DNA from: Cercis canadensis
Taxonomy: Eukaryota > Streptophyta > Magnoliopsida > Fabales > Fabaceae
DNA: 64,000 bases
Direction: 5' to 3'
Assembly: GCA_003255065.1 (NCBI GenBank)
Contig: QAOA01003028.1
Span: 2,172,440 to 2,236,439, forward strand
Numbering within the stretch: position 1 is the stretch's first letter; the number at the start of each line of letters is the position of its first letter. A program made the translations under genes and the position numbers. Under the pieces are notes generated by a model. That model had not been told where the DNA came from and did not search any database. It saw only the letters and a list, made by a program, of their open reading frames with translations. Positions 22,007-34,364 of this stretch are shown in pieces.

Positions 22007-23508
22007 GCAATTTGAAAACATAGATAGAAGATAGAAGATGGGGTTTGAGTACATGGCATGTCATGTGTACATAAAACAATAAAGGTTACAACAGGTGACG
22101 CTCCTCGAATGGACGTGGCGGTCAGGCGGAGCCAGAAAATATGGACGGTCATGAACAGTGACAGGGGTAAATCCATGGACCATTTGATATCCTCCCTAGG
22201 AGGGAGCACTTAAATTGGATGCTTGTGTTATTGAGTGAGACGCAGAAAGTTACAGGCTCATGCCCTGAAGGGAAGGGACTAATAGTAGCCTGGCGAGTGT
22301 GGGATAACATTATTCATACTCTCACCATCATACGTTAAGCTATCAGCTCTCAAGTGCAAAAATAATGCCTGAGAGAGCAAAGGACATGCGTGTTTTGTTT
22401 TAATTGTTGCAAGCATTTCGTTTTCAAAGGAGAAACACGTTCAAACCATACAAAAGTGGAACAATTTCCAGTTATACTTGGGTTTTCAATGCTTGTTTAA
22501 GGTAGACGTGAAAGGAAGTGTGAACAATAGGGTGCCCGCAGGCTAGCTAGGATTTTTGTCAGAGGCACAACAGTTTGCTATTAGAGTGGTGAATGTTAGC
22601 TGTTCCTTGTATATAGCTTATGGTTTTCTAGTTGTGGCTTGTTCTTGTTAATGAAGCTCATGTTTTCGTTGGTATGATATCGATACAATATAGGTGAATG
22701 TATATCTAGCATGTACATGTATAATTATGCTCTTATTGGAACGTGCATGATATATGATGCATCCCATGCAGCGATGGATATTTCTTTATTTATCTTCTTT
22801 TTCTCTTTTCAGTAAGCAAAGAGATCAAACTAAGCAACTAAATCCTACAGAAAAGAGCTTCATGTGCCATGGATCATCACCACTTGAACATATCTCAAAA
22901 CACATGATTGAATGAGGAGACCAACAATCTGTGCTCATGATGGATTATAAGTAAACAGATGAAGAAGACGATATGGGCTGCGTCTATTCATTCCCTCTTC
23001 TGGACTGCATTTTATGCTTTTGCGTTTACTTCTCAAGATATAATATTAAAAAATCTTGCAAAACAAGTTTGAACTTTTGTTAGACAGCTGTATAGCAAAG
23101 CGATTGATGAATGCTGGTTTAAGAATAATGGGCATATGGCCAAACAGAGCAAAGTGTATTCCATTTAAAAATATATAGCAACTTAATTGGAAAGGAGATC
23201 AATATTTCTGGAATTCACATGTTCTTTTTGTGACTCAGCTCACTACTCAACTTCTGCCAAGTAGTAATCCATCTACGCTGACTTTCCTTTCCAATACAGA
23301 AAAGAAGGTTCAGCACTTTTGGTTTGTTTTAAAATATTAAAACCATTCTTAATTCAAAACTAAACTTCTCTCGTCTTTTACGTAAGTATATATCTGAAGA
23401 CTGAAGCTATCATGGCCATGGGTATAGCATAGCTTCATTTGAAGCCAAATCTTGCTTAGCAGATAGCAAAGTATTAAACGTGTTTACCACTTACCAGTAA
23501 AGAAAATG

Positions 23509-23539
<31 letters not shown>

Positions 23540-24840
23540 TTGGTTTGGGCTACTGATAAGTAATGGGTGTTAAACGAGTTGGGCTTCACTTGTAATCTTT
23601 TTGGACCTAACTGACATGAAGAGATGACATTGGACCTTAATGGCTCCAGGCCCATAAGTGATGATGTTTTTAGTGGGCTTTCTATTAGTTTTCGCCCTTC
23701 AGCCCATGCCCACGTACTTCTAGAATTATTATTATTTTATCGAGGGATAAAGATTTAAGGTACAGAAATAGTGCTGGCGTTGAGTAATAAGAAACGAAAA
23801 GTTTCAGAGGCAATTGTGTTTGTTTAAAAGAAATCCTATACCTTGACCGGGTTAACGTTGGATTCGAGTTTAATAATGATTATTTTTCATGCACTGCCGC
23901 TGGTTTTGTGTTTGAATTTCTTTATTCTGTATTCTTTATTTTAGTGGAATTTAAGAGTTAGATATTCGACTTCAAGTGTTGGTAGTTCCCAAAGGAGTAA
24001 TGAGCCAAATTATGTAGCCTTTAAAGTCACTGAGTACTTTTGAGTTTTGACCTCGGAAAGGAAAAAGGAAACTCAACTATGGTGCTGAAAACACAACTAA
24101 TGACTCATGACATAAGCCATGAAGTTACCCCATATAAGAAAAATCGTTGGTTTAATTATACTTGTTCACTTTTCTTCTGAGACCGAGCGAAATTTGGTAG
24201 AATAGCTTAGTATTGAGACATTAACATGTGAAACATTATTGAGTATTCAAATAAATTAGGAAATAATGTGGTAATTTTCTGTTTTAAGAAAACCACGACT
24301 CACAAAATGCCAGTCCCGAAGGTTAAACTGTCAAAGGAAGCTTCTCGAAAACGCGCAAAAATTTGTCTTCTCTTAGATAGACTACTACACTTAATGGGTT
24401 CTGATTGGCCCAAAATGGCAAAAATGTAAAACATGTCACTTTTTTATCCTTAAATGTAAGAATTTTCAGTGAAGACTCTTTTTCTGGTTTCTGTGTTAAA
24501 TGTCAATCTACCAACCCAATCACTGTACGGATGCCATATTATTCAATCCGAGAAACCTTTCCCAACTCGCATAACACAAAAAAGCATTGTATTCTTCACT
24601 TGTTGATGTACTTTCCTGACAATTTTATCCCTCAGTCAACAACTGTAAAGACCCCAATACCCCTACGCACAAGATTGGTAATTCATGATTACACATGTGA
24701 CGCTACGGTGTGGCGCACTATAACATTTCTTTGACTTGAAGTACCCGTTGGTTTGAAATTTTCCACGCCGTCTTTCTGGCCGTCCATGTCTTTCCAAGCA
24801 ATACCCGTTCAACGCGTTCATCAGCTCAACCTCCGGTCTA
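22007..24840. other. 3' flank of the WD40 gene and intergenic DNA
   Basis: The first several hundred bases probably include the JGB-like 3' UTR (AATAAA-type motifs near 22076). Beyond that I see no gene. A (TTA)n microsatellite of about nine units lies at 23515-23541. GGGCT/GGCCCA motifs occur around 23545-23705 without an assignable gene. Confidence 0.5.
23515..23541. repeat. (ATT)n microsatellite
   Basis: About nine consecutive ATT/TAT units, a simple length-variable repeat. Confidence 0.9.
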
Positions 24841-25246
24841 ACTAGTCACTCCAGTCTCCTTCGCTTAGTTGATACTTTGTCTTGTGAGACTGACTCCTCT
24901 TTACTCCGAAACTTCTTCTTGGAATTTTGCCAGATACCCTCCTCTTCGTTCATTCTTATCCAAAGCTGCATTCTATTCCAAAATCTCGCCCTGTCCCTCC
25001 CTCTCTTTCTCTCCCACTCTGTGGCAGTGGCACCATGGAGAAACATGAGAGTGGAGGAGATTGGTAGGATCGTTTCATCTGAGCTGGGGTTGCTGATTTT
25101 TCGCTCTGTTTGATGATTTTTGAGTCGTGTAGTTTGATATTACCTTCCATGCTTCTTGGGTTTTAAGAAAAATGCTTACTTGCTTCATGGAGTTTCTATA
25201 GTTGTGTTCGTCAAATTGAAGTGACTGCGTTTTGGGTGGGCTTTAG

Positions 25247-28200
25247 ATGGCTTCGCTACTGAGAAAATTGCGACCTGGGGTGCCCTCAGTTCCTGAAGAT
25301 GAGAATGATAGTAGCTTTGAGTATTCGTTTGCCAATGAGTATAGTGGCCCTCCTGTTAGTTACTCCATCCCTGAAGTTGCTCCTTTTAAAATTGACCAAA
25401 TCCCAGTTGCTGTTGTGGTTCATTCTCCTGCATCTCATTTATATGTCCCAGTTATCCAACCAATTGTAAAATCCAATCGTGCAAAAACAAAACTGGAACT
25501 TGCTAGAGATTCAGATTCTTTTCATTCTTCAAATTCGGAATCTTCCAAAGCTGAATTCGCTCGCTTACGCTTCTCCAGGTCATCGTCAAACCACCATTCT
25601 TTGTCCGTTGACTCATCAAACAGGATACATAGCTCAGGCCCATTAGCCTCTGCTGATGATGCTGATGAGTGTGCAGGAAATTTATCGGTGAGAATTCCAA
25701 CTTCACATGAAATAACTGAAGTCTCTGTCGTGCTGGAATTACCTGATGAAGACAGGGGTTTTCAAAATGGGATGATACCCACCAATTCGGATACAAGGGA
25801 ATCAGGTTCAAGCTCTCTCTCAGTTTCTTCTGAGATTTTTTCTTGCGGAGAAGATGATTGTGAGAATGACAGTGATACTCCTAAACATGTGAAACGGCCT
25901 TCTGTAACTTTTCTTGATCCTGAGTCAAATGAACTTGGAGTTAATGACGAATTTGATGATTCTCAGGCTGGAAGTACCCTTGTAAGACAAAGAGCTGAGA
26001 GAAATGGGAAAAAAGGTACATGCTATCGATGCCTTAAAGGAAATCGTTTCACAGAGAAGGAGCTTTGCATTGTTTGTAGTGCAAAGTATTGCCGTAACTG
26101 TGTGTTAAGAGCAATGGGGTCCATGCCTCAAGGAAGAAAATGTCTTACTTGCATTAATTACAGAATTGATGAGAATAATCGGAGAATCCTGGGTAAATGT
26201 TCAAGGATGCTCAAAGGTTTGCTGTCTGAGTTGGAAGTAAAACAATTAATGCATTCTGAAATGTTTTGTAGAGAAAATTTACTACCATCAGAGCTTTTTG
26301 TTGTGAACGGGGAACCTCTTGGCAGAAAACAGCTGCTGTTATTGATGAGCTGTCGGAACCCACCAAAAAAGCTAAAACAAGGTTCATATTGGTATGATAA
26401 AGCATCTGGATTTTGGGGAAAGGTGAAACTTAACTTCCATAAGTAGTTGTTTTCTTTTCCTTTCCATTGATGTTTCGAAGATTAAAATTTTAACCTTAAA
26501 TCTGTTGCACTGCTTGCTTGAACAGGAAGGTCACAGGCCTTGTCAAATTATCAGCCCCCATCTGGATGTTGGGGGTAGCCTTAAGGAAAATGCAAGCAAT
26601 GGAAACACAAAAGTATTTATAAATAGTCGAGAAATTACTACAAGAGAGTTACGGATGCTGCAGGTTGTTGTGCTGGGAATAGCCATAGCCACATTTTATC
26701 AAGTATGAGTTTTTGAGCTTGTGAAATCAAAGTATTCTGTTAATTGTTTGCAGATAGCAGGAGTGCCATGTGCAGGAACGCCTCGCTTTTGGGTGAGTCC
26801 AGATGGGTCGTACCAGGAAGAGGGACAGAAGAATGTTGATGGGCGTCCGCCTATATGGGCTAAGGTAAACTGTGTCTAATCTTGCTTGGTTTTTCTCTTT
26901 TAGAATTATTCATCAATGATTGTGGGTATATTCCTTTACAGACTAGAACCAAGATGGTTTGTGCAATGTTGTCTCTGCCAGTTCCTTCTGAATCTGTGAC
27001 TAATAACAGTGAAGTTCCTAGCGTTGACCCAGACAACCTTGAACAGAAAGGGCTTCACAAGCTTCTTCTTGTTGGTTCTATCAAATCTGGAACAAGTACT
27101 ATATTTAAACAGGTAATATGCTGCTGGTATGCATATGCCTGCACTGCTTAATTGCCTGATAAAGAAAAAGTGGTGCCAATAAGTTGAATGACTTGTGTCG
27201 TAATTTAAAGGCTGAAATTTATTTTTCTAATTTTTGTTACTCCAAAAGACATTTTTACATAATGTTTGTAGCAGTATAAAATTGCAGATGAAGATATTGT
27301 ACATTTATAAATCTCTAAAAATTTCAGGTCTTAAATTCACTTTTCGTTTCATAATATAGGCCATGAAAAAGTGCTTTATTTGGAGTTTCCTGGAAAATCT
27401 ATGTCTAATCAGTTTGAATTTATCATAAAATGTTTTCAGAGCTGTCCTATTCTATATGATATTTGTTTAAGGAACACATAATTTCTATGGGTGTTTGTGT
27501 GTATGCGTTTAAAGTCAATGTTAGGCACATAAGTAAATTTGTTGTTATCACTTATCAGTCACATTGCTAGTTGTCTGAAGGTCGCACCATAAATCTTGAG
27601 TGCTTGATCTATATCTTAAAAATTGCTTATTCATATAGATTCTATTTTGTCAAATTTTGGAATTTTTTTCCTTCTCTAGAGTATATTTGATTCTAAATCT
27701 GAATAATTCTTTTGTTGTTATTGACCTTGATTTGAAGTGACACAAAGACTGAATATTTTGTCTCAGGCCAAGATTCTGTATAATGTTCCTTTCTCTGAAA
27801 GTGAGCGCCAAAATATCAAGTTGGTGATCCAAAGCAACTTGTATACCTATCTTGGTATACTGCTAGAGGGGCGGGAACAATTTGAAGAAGAGAGTTTGTT
27901 GGAGAAGACGAAAAGACGGCTTGTTGATGAATCCACTTCATCTGGTAATGTTTTCTCCCTAGGATAAAGGTCAATTAGGATTTGTAGAGAGAGGGAACTT
28001 CATTCAACATTCATGTCAGCACTTCTTTGCCAATGACACAAATGAAGTAGTCAGCTGGGTTTATCTAATCAACCCTTGTTTGGCTAATGTTGAGTGTTCT
28101 CAACTGTTCTATGAATTCCTACTTTTTACAACTAGAAAAATTACTTTATATTAGTCCCTTGCAATCTGGAAAGCATACGAGACATTTCATTTTTCTGTAA

Positions 28201-30262
28201 CATGAAGTTTATGCTATTTGTCTCAGCAGATTCTTTAGGCTTCTTTCCTATGTTGAGTAATAATTCTGACTGCATCATCATTGTCATGGCTATATGGAGG
28301 GCTTCTGTATATGCACATTGTGATTTTTCCCTTTTAATATATGTCTTTCCACCATTAGTTCCATGGCGATTCTTTTAAGAGTTCTCCTACATGTTTGTAA
28401 TCTCTTTGTGCATTATCTTAAAGGAAAAGCATGCCTGCCATTAATTGGCAGTTGTGTACTGGATAAAAGTTATTAACTTTTAGTTACCGACAGGGAATGC
28501 AGGAAAGATGGCTGTTACAACTATCTATTCCGTTGGCGGGAGACTGAAAGCTTTCTCAGATTGGCTTATCAAATATATGGTGTCTGGTAACTTGGACACA
28601 ATATTTCCGGCTGCTACTCGTGAATATGCACCACTTGTAGAGGAGCTGTGGAGAGATGCAGCCATTCAAGCAACGTACAACCGAAGGAATGAACTAGAGA
28701 TGCTACCTAGAGGTGCAAGTTATTTTCTAGACCGGGTAAGAGAATACTTCTTTGTCCACTGTTCATCTTCATCTGATTATTTGATGATCATTAATACTTG
28801 CATAGTTGGTAGCCTGGTTCCAGATATTAATGCAGCTTATTTGATTTTTGATGATGTTCAATTTCTATTTTGGAATTGTAGTGTTTCTTATTCGTTCTGT
28901 TTGAGGATAGACTTGGGATGATTAATTCGACACAAAATCAGTGCATGTAAAGCTAAAATTGAAAAGAGAGATTAATATAGTTAAGAGTTTGTCACTGAAT
29001 TTGCTGTTTTTCTTTTCTTTTTTTATTCCTCCTCTTTTTAACTCCACTTGAACATCTGGAGTTTCAACAAGAAACAGGACTATCTGAAATAGTTAAGTGA
29101 GAATCTGGCGTTAAAATTATGTGAATTTAGGCTGTATAAGAAAATCTCTTAGATTGGTCACATTTATAATTTTCTATTAAAAGAATCTGTAATTGCAACA
29201 AGATGCGAGTATCTTTTAATTGTTAGATTATTTGGCTATAAAATCTCAGGTGCATCACATCGGTGCTGAAAAGAACACTTTTAGTCACTGCCTAAATAGA
29301 TTTCTGGGTGCAGGCTGTGGAAATTTCAAAGGTAGATTACGAACCCTCTGAGATGGACATCCTTTACGCTGAGGGGATAACCGTATCCAACAGTATTATT
29401 TCAATGGAATTTTCATTTCCCAAGTCGAGTCGAGAGGACTCTTTGGAACCTGAATATCAACGTGATCCTTCTCTCAGGTCAGTTCTCTCTTATTTTGTAA
29501 TGGAATTTTCGAAGTCCAACCTTTTTTATGAATAATAGCCTTGAGTGATATTTTCTTTCAATGTTCTCATACTTATAAAGAAAAGAGGCTTTTATCTATG
29601 GCTGACCTGAGATGGCTCTGGCTCTGGTTCTGGTTCAGCTACCAGTTGTCAATGGTTTTCTTACCACACCTTTATTTCGTATTTGTAGATACCAACTCAT
29701 CAGAGTACATCCAAGAAGCCTTGGAGAAAACTGCAAGTGGTTGCAGATGTTTGAAGACACCAACGTTGTCTTGTTCTGTGTTGCCTTAACTGACTATGAT
29801 GAGTATACCGTAGACAGTTATGGAGTTTCTACCAACAAAATGTTGGCAACTAAGAAACTCTTTGAAAACATCATAACTCATCCTACCTTCAGTAACAAGA
29901 AATTTGTTTTAATAATGACCAAGTTTGATCTGCTTGAGGAAAAGATTGAACTGGTACCTCTAAAACGATGTGAATGGTTTTCTGACTTCAACCCAGTTAT
30001 CAGTAAGAATCCCAACAGTGGTGGTAATTATAGCAACAACCCTCCCTTAGCTCATCGTGCTTTTCAATATATTGCGGTCAAGTTTAAGAAGCTGTTCCTT
30101 TCTCTTACTGAGCGTAAGCTATTTGTTTCACTGGTTACTGGATTGGAGCCTGATACCGTTGATGAAGCCCTCAGATATACGAGGGAGGTTATGCTGTGGG
30201 AAAAATCGGATCTCTCTTTTGTTACTGAGCAGAGTTCAACGATGGATGAGACAAGTAGTTAA
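25247..30262 (+). CDS. XLG: Extra-large guanine nucleotide-binding protein (XLG)
   Basis: Plant XLGs are atypical G-alpha proteins that work with G-beta/gamma at the plasma membrane and nucleus in immunity, hormone and root signalling. Eight coding exons close in phase: 25247-26422, 26526-26663, 26754-26864, 26942-27112, 27767-27944, 28494-28735, 29314-29477, 29689-30262, giving 917 aa. The acidic N-terminal half has the family [12 protein letters not shown] block, then a Cys-rich domain (residues ~259-302: CYRC, CIVC, CRNC, CLTC). The G-alpha-like half has GSIKSGTST (near 525) in place of a canonical P-loop, with Thr where G proteins have Lys, as in other XLGs; SLGENCKW in place of DVGGQ; and TKFD (~803) as the G4 motif. 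CTTTAG directly before the ATG may end a 5' UTR intron. I cannot say whether it is XLG1 or XLG3. Confidence 0.93.
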
Positions 30263-31528
30263 CACAGTTCTATTCTATAAATGAAATAAAGGTAGGAGAA
30301 TTTGGGTGGAGGATTCAAAAAGTTTTGACAATAGATTCATGCAGCTGAGTCCCAAATGTATATTGGGGTTGAAGGCTTCATTCTGTTTTCATTGTTTTAC
30401 AAAATTCTTTGTATATATGTAATTGTACAATGTACATGTACACAGAACATATAAGGAGCAGAGCAAAGGAATGTAGAGTTTGTATTACTATCATCTTTGA
30501 TATGAATTGAAGGAAGATATTTTTTCTTCTGAAAAGAAGCTGAAAGGAAGGTTCCCATGTATGCAAATATCCCAAAAGTGAATGAATTTGTTTCTTTCTT
30601 GCCCTTTATTATGATTCAAACTCGCAGATTTAGACAACGTATGAATCTATCTCTTTGCTCCTATGATATTTTTGCGAGCTGACAAATATCTAGATATAAG
30701 AACACTATACCATAAAAATCTTCCATGTGCTAACTGTTAAAAGACTCGGTCATTGTCTTCTGTGTGTGCTAACAAAGAAAAACAACAGGGCTTTTAATTA
30801 AAGGCAAATTCCCAAGAAAGCACGTCCATGTCCACCCACGGGAAGAACCTAACATCGCACCCACAGTATTTGGCGTTGGCTTTTCACAGAGGAAACTTCT
30901 CAAGAACAGACACCACCAATCAATACACCACCAATCGCATATCTGTAGGTAAATTGGCGCTTAAATAACTGCGGTTATTTATTAATCAGAGTGTAGCAGA
31001 ACAAGAATTAGAACATTTTACAATCTGGGAATCACCATTGCTAGGTGTCCTTTCTGGTTCTATTGCATCGCTTCCTTTGCTGTGTATGAATGGAAAGTTA
31101 CAATCTTTCAAATGCATTTGAACTACAGAACAGGGTAAAATAAAACTTTCAATCTTCTATAGTCTACGAAATTGCTTGATAAGAACCCCCTTTTTCCTTT
31201 TTCAATGGGCTGGGGGTATTTTTTGTGGATGAACAAGATCTCAAATAGTTGAGAAAGAAAATGGATGCTAAGTTCCAAGCTTGGGAAAGATGCAAATTGG
31301 CAACCAGAGAAAAATTGTTTCTTGCTAATTGGATTCATATGAATTTACATTGCCAGAAAAGAGCAATTACTCAACCATTTAGTACAATAGTTGACAATAC
31401 ATTTGAAGCTTCTGCCGGTCTAAAAAGGCATAAGACTACATAGGAATATACAATAGAAGGGAAGACATTTTAGGTATGTGGGTTTCTCTCTTACTGCTGT
31501 GTCCTCCCTTCAAAACACTGAGAAGAGC
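30263..31528. other. XLG 3' flank and intergenic DNA
   Basis: Probably includes the XLG 3' UTR (AATAAA-like sequence near 30284) and, at the right end, the 3' UTR of the minus-strand small gene. No additional gene is recognised. Confidence 0.5.
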
Positions 31529-31759
31529 TCACCAAGGCACAAATCGATCCATAAGCAAACACACTGTAGCCTCTGACATGGTTGCAGTTGCAGAGTCTCT
31601 CTGATTCTGAACACTTGCTCTCTTCTCCTTTTTGTTAGCAGCTTCCTTTTCTTCGACTTCTCCTCCTTCTTGGGCTTTAGACAAGAATCGCTTCCGAGTT
31701 AGAACTTTCTCTCTGAGTTTTGCCAGCTCCCCCACCCATGTTTCTACAACAGCAGACAT
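31529..31759 (-). CDS. Small uncharacterised plant protein, 76 aa (paralogue 1)
   Basis: I chose the ATG at 31759 (MSAVVETWVGELAKL...) because it aligns with the start of the related protein at 33615-33836; an upstream in-frame ATG at 31792 would add only a Lys/Gly-rich tail from a repetitive leader. The protein has a conserved N-terminus (MS-hydrophobic-V-acidic-x-W-x-x-E), a charged Lys/Glu-rich middle, and a conserved C-terminus SEATVCLLMDRFVPW. There is no signal peptide or membrane segment. I do not recognise a function. A TATATAAACC box (31867-31876) lies about 108 bp upstream, and the leader holds a (CCTTTT)n pyrimidine repeat. Two motifs shared with a neighbour and a good TATA box argue that it is real. 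Confidence 0.72.
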   Translation of the reverse strand: MSAVVETWVGELAKLREKVLTRKRFLSKAQEGGEVEEKEAANKKEKRASVQNQRDSATATMSEATVCLLMDRFVPW

Positions 31760-31866
31760 TTTTTCTTTTCCTTTTCCTTTTCCTTTTTTCACTCAGAAAA
31801 TAACCCAAAAGGCTCTTTGTTTCTGTCTTTCTAACTGTATTTTAAGTTGAAAGTAGGAGGTGAAGT

Positions 31867-31876
31867 GGTTTATATA
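31867..31876 (-). promoter_or_regulatory. TATA box of small-protein gene 1
   Basis: On the minus strand the sequence is TATATAAACC, about 108 bp before the ATG at 31759. The identical ten bases precede the paralogue at 33929-33938. Confidence 0.7.
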
Positions 31877-31879
31877 GAC

Positions 31880-33614
31880 AAAGGGGGAAAGAGAGAAAAA
31901 AGGGAAGCGTAAGCGCACCTTGGATACGGTGGCGGTGGCACATAGGAATATAGGATATACTCCTAGTTTGGGATATTCGTTGGGACATTACCATTGGCTC
32001 AAAAATATCACTTTTTGTGAAAAGCATATTGTTTCCGATTCCGTGTTAGTGGTGGATACTCACTTTCATAATGACTGCAATGCTGTGTGTTACAATATTA
32101 TGGGCTAGGCTTAGATAATGGTATTGACACTCAATTATTGAGATTGCACTTTCATTGTCTATGTCTATCTTTAGAAGCCTGAATATTCAACTGGGTCTGG
32201 TTACTTTGGAATAAAATATTGATTATAGAACTGAAAAAGTGGTTTTAATTTTAATTTCATGCACCTCAATTATTATTATTTTTTAATTTAGTTGCTTAGG
32301 TCTCAATTTCACGATTAGTGTTTTCCTTTTTAACTTTAATCTAATACAGTATCAGGTACAAATATCTCCAGGTTCAGGGCTAATGTGAATTTTGGGACCA
32401 ACACAAAAAAACGTGCCTTCGAACTAGAAGAAAGAAAAGTCAAGGTTGGGATGCGAGAATAATTACAAGGAGTGGACATGGTGTGTTTGTCCCAATCCCA
32501 TTCCATTTTTCTTAGGCTGCATTTGTCACATAAATCCAGAAGTGCATATGGTGTCCTTCTCCCTAAAAACAATTTAACATTCTAAGTGAGTGGGCAACCC
32601 ATGAACTTGGTTATGAAACAGGACACAGCCAACTCGTTCCTAGTAGCCCATATAATTTTGGCGTCAAGTGTGGTTTTATTCCCAAGTCTATTCCATAGGA
32701 GAAAAGTTGGTGTTTTAATTTCATATTTGCTCTAGAACTTAGTTTGCATTTCACGATGCTTAAGTTGAACTAGAGGTTAAATGAGATACAACTAATATGC
32801 ACAAGTAGAAAGGAAGGCCGAAATCTTATTTTTGAGTTTCAAAAATTAAGTTAGGTCAATTCAAACTAAAAATTGGTCATTAATAAGAGATGAGTCAAAA
32901 GTTTTACACCTATAACGGAAATGGTTATTTATAGGGGTGTTGAGAAAAATGAAAGTCATATGTTAATGATAAATTTAATTTGAATCTTTGATGTAATAAA
33001 CCTTTGAATTTGAGCTCAAAATAAGGTATTTACAGGAATCAAAATTCCTTGTTTTTAACTTGAAAAATAATGTGACTCCTCTGAAATTTGTAAGGGTGAA
33101 TGCAGAATTGGGACATTCAAATGGACAATTTCTTTCAGCGAATCAAATCCTTCATGAATTCTTATATGATAAGGAATCTGAATTTGGAAGCTTCCTTTTG
33201 AGTCTTTGACAAGAAAGAAAACCAATTCCACCAAATGATGAAGGATAAGATCATAGTGAATTAAATTGTAGACTTTTACGCATAGACCCTGGACCTACAT
33301 AATTATATCAATCAATTCATAAAAATACGCCTTTTTGCAAATTCCAACTCTGATCACTTCTTCTACAATTGAAAATGATTGTAGTTCTCAATTTTCTTGC
33401 CCACATACGTGCTGTTTAGCGTATCATGTCTCTTCATTTTTATTTTTATTTATTCGGTGCAAAAATTAAATTAAAAGCACACACTATTTCAGAAGCATTG
33501 GCTAAAATTATATTGACTGGCATGAGATATTACAACAGCTGTCTCTACATACAGTATTTCTTGGGGGAAAAACAAGCAAAAAAGGAAAGAAAGTGTAAAA
33601 GCATTCAATTGTTT
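31880..33614. other. Spacer between the two small genes
   Basis: No gene recognised. It presumably contains the promoter of small-protein gene 1 and the 3' UTR of gene 2. Confidence 0.5.
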
Positions 33615-33836
33615 CTAAGGGCTAAACCATTCAACTAGCATAGAAACTGAAGCCTCAGAAGAGAGCAAATTAGGCTTGTGAACTTGCATGAGTTGGCCCA
33701 AGCCTACAGCTAGCCCAGTTGAGCCTTTCTCCTTTTCTTGAACTTGAACCCTCTTGCTAGACTCATGATAATGGCTCTGATCCTTTTCCTGCATCTTGGA
33801 CACCTCGCTTGTCCATTGATCCACCAACCCAGACAT
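33615..33836 (-). CDS. Small uncharacterised plant protein, 73 aa (paralogue 2)
   Basis: The frame from ATG 33836 gives MSGLVDQWTSEVSKMQEK, a variable hydrophilic middle, and a C-terminus SSEASVSMLVEWFSP. Both ends match the 76-aa protein at 31529-31759 (consensus MS[AG][LV]V[DE]xWxxE and SEA[TS]V[CS][LM]L[MV][DE]xF[VS]P), while the middles differ. The longer same-frame extension to 34124 runs through the TATA box and is not coding. TATATAAACC (33929-33938) lies about 93 bp upstream. Probably a soluble small protein; the amphipathic ends could be interaction motifs, which is inference only. Confidence 0.72.
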   Translation of the reverse strand: MSGLVDQWTSEVSKMQEKDQSHYHESSKRVQVQEKEKGSTGLAVGLGQLMQVHKPNLLSSEASVSMLVEWFSP

Positions 33837-33928
33837 GACTAAAAATCTGGAAATGTTGTTGTTCTTGTTTGGAGTTGTACCTCTTCTTGTTGATGCTTGA
33901 TACTGAGTTGTGAAGCAAAATGGAGTGA

Positions 33929-33938
33929 GGTTTATATA
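33929..33938 (-). promoter_or_regulatory. TATA box of small-protein gene 2
   Basis: TATATAAACC on the minus strand, about 93 bp before the ATG at 33836, identical to the box of paralogue 1. Confidence 0.7.
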
Positions 33939-34206
33939 AGCAGCATGGACCATGGTGAGAGATGATATGGATAAGTATAACTGTGGCTCCCACGTTCTTG
34001 TATCTGTGTGCTTCGATACTAGGACATGAAACAGGAACTTTGGCAGGTCTAAAGTCATCTTAACTACCTTATAAAGGGAGGCAAAACCGCAGCAGAGCAT
34101 GGTATTTTTGCTTGGGCGACACATTCTCTAGTTAGATTCTCGGAACTTATTTAAATTTAATTTTTTTTATTTGAGATTACTTAGATACTTTTCATATTTA
34201 TGTAAT

Positions 34207-34353
34207 ATGTCATACTACATGAAATTAACTAATATTAATATGAGAATGATACGTGTACAAATTAACTGTTTTTAAATTTATTTGAGAAAATAAAATAAAT
34301 TATATTTATATTCAATAAAATATAAAAATTAACGTCAGTGTAGTATGACATAC
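34207..34353. mobile_element. Short MITE with terminal inverted repeats and 9-11 bp TSD
   Basis: The left end ATGTCATACTACA and right end TGTAGTATGACAT are perfect inverted repeats that continue imperfectly inward (GAAATTAAC against GACGTTAA). TTATGTAATAT occurs as a direct repeat outside both ends (34198-34208 and 34354-34364). The body is ~147 bp, AT-rich and non-coding, consistent with a Mutator-type MITE. Confidence 0.7.
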
Positions 34354-34364
34354 TTATGTAATAT

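Noticed and set aside
24405-24734. A 109-aa plus-strand protein upstream of XLG
   Set aside because: Composition is random, no family resemblance, and it lies in a likely promoter region.
27073-27112. XLG as a decayed G-protein because the P-loop is abnormal
   Set aside because: The deviation is typical of all plant XLGs, and the frame and splice sites are intact.
31529-31792. Start at 31792 for the first small gene
   Set aside because: The extra residues are a Lys/Gly repeat from a pyrimidine-rich leader and are absent from the paralogue.
33615-34124. A 169-aa protein at the second small gene
   Set aside because: The upstream part runs through the TATA box and leader; the 73-aa form aligns with its paralogue.
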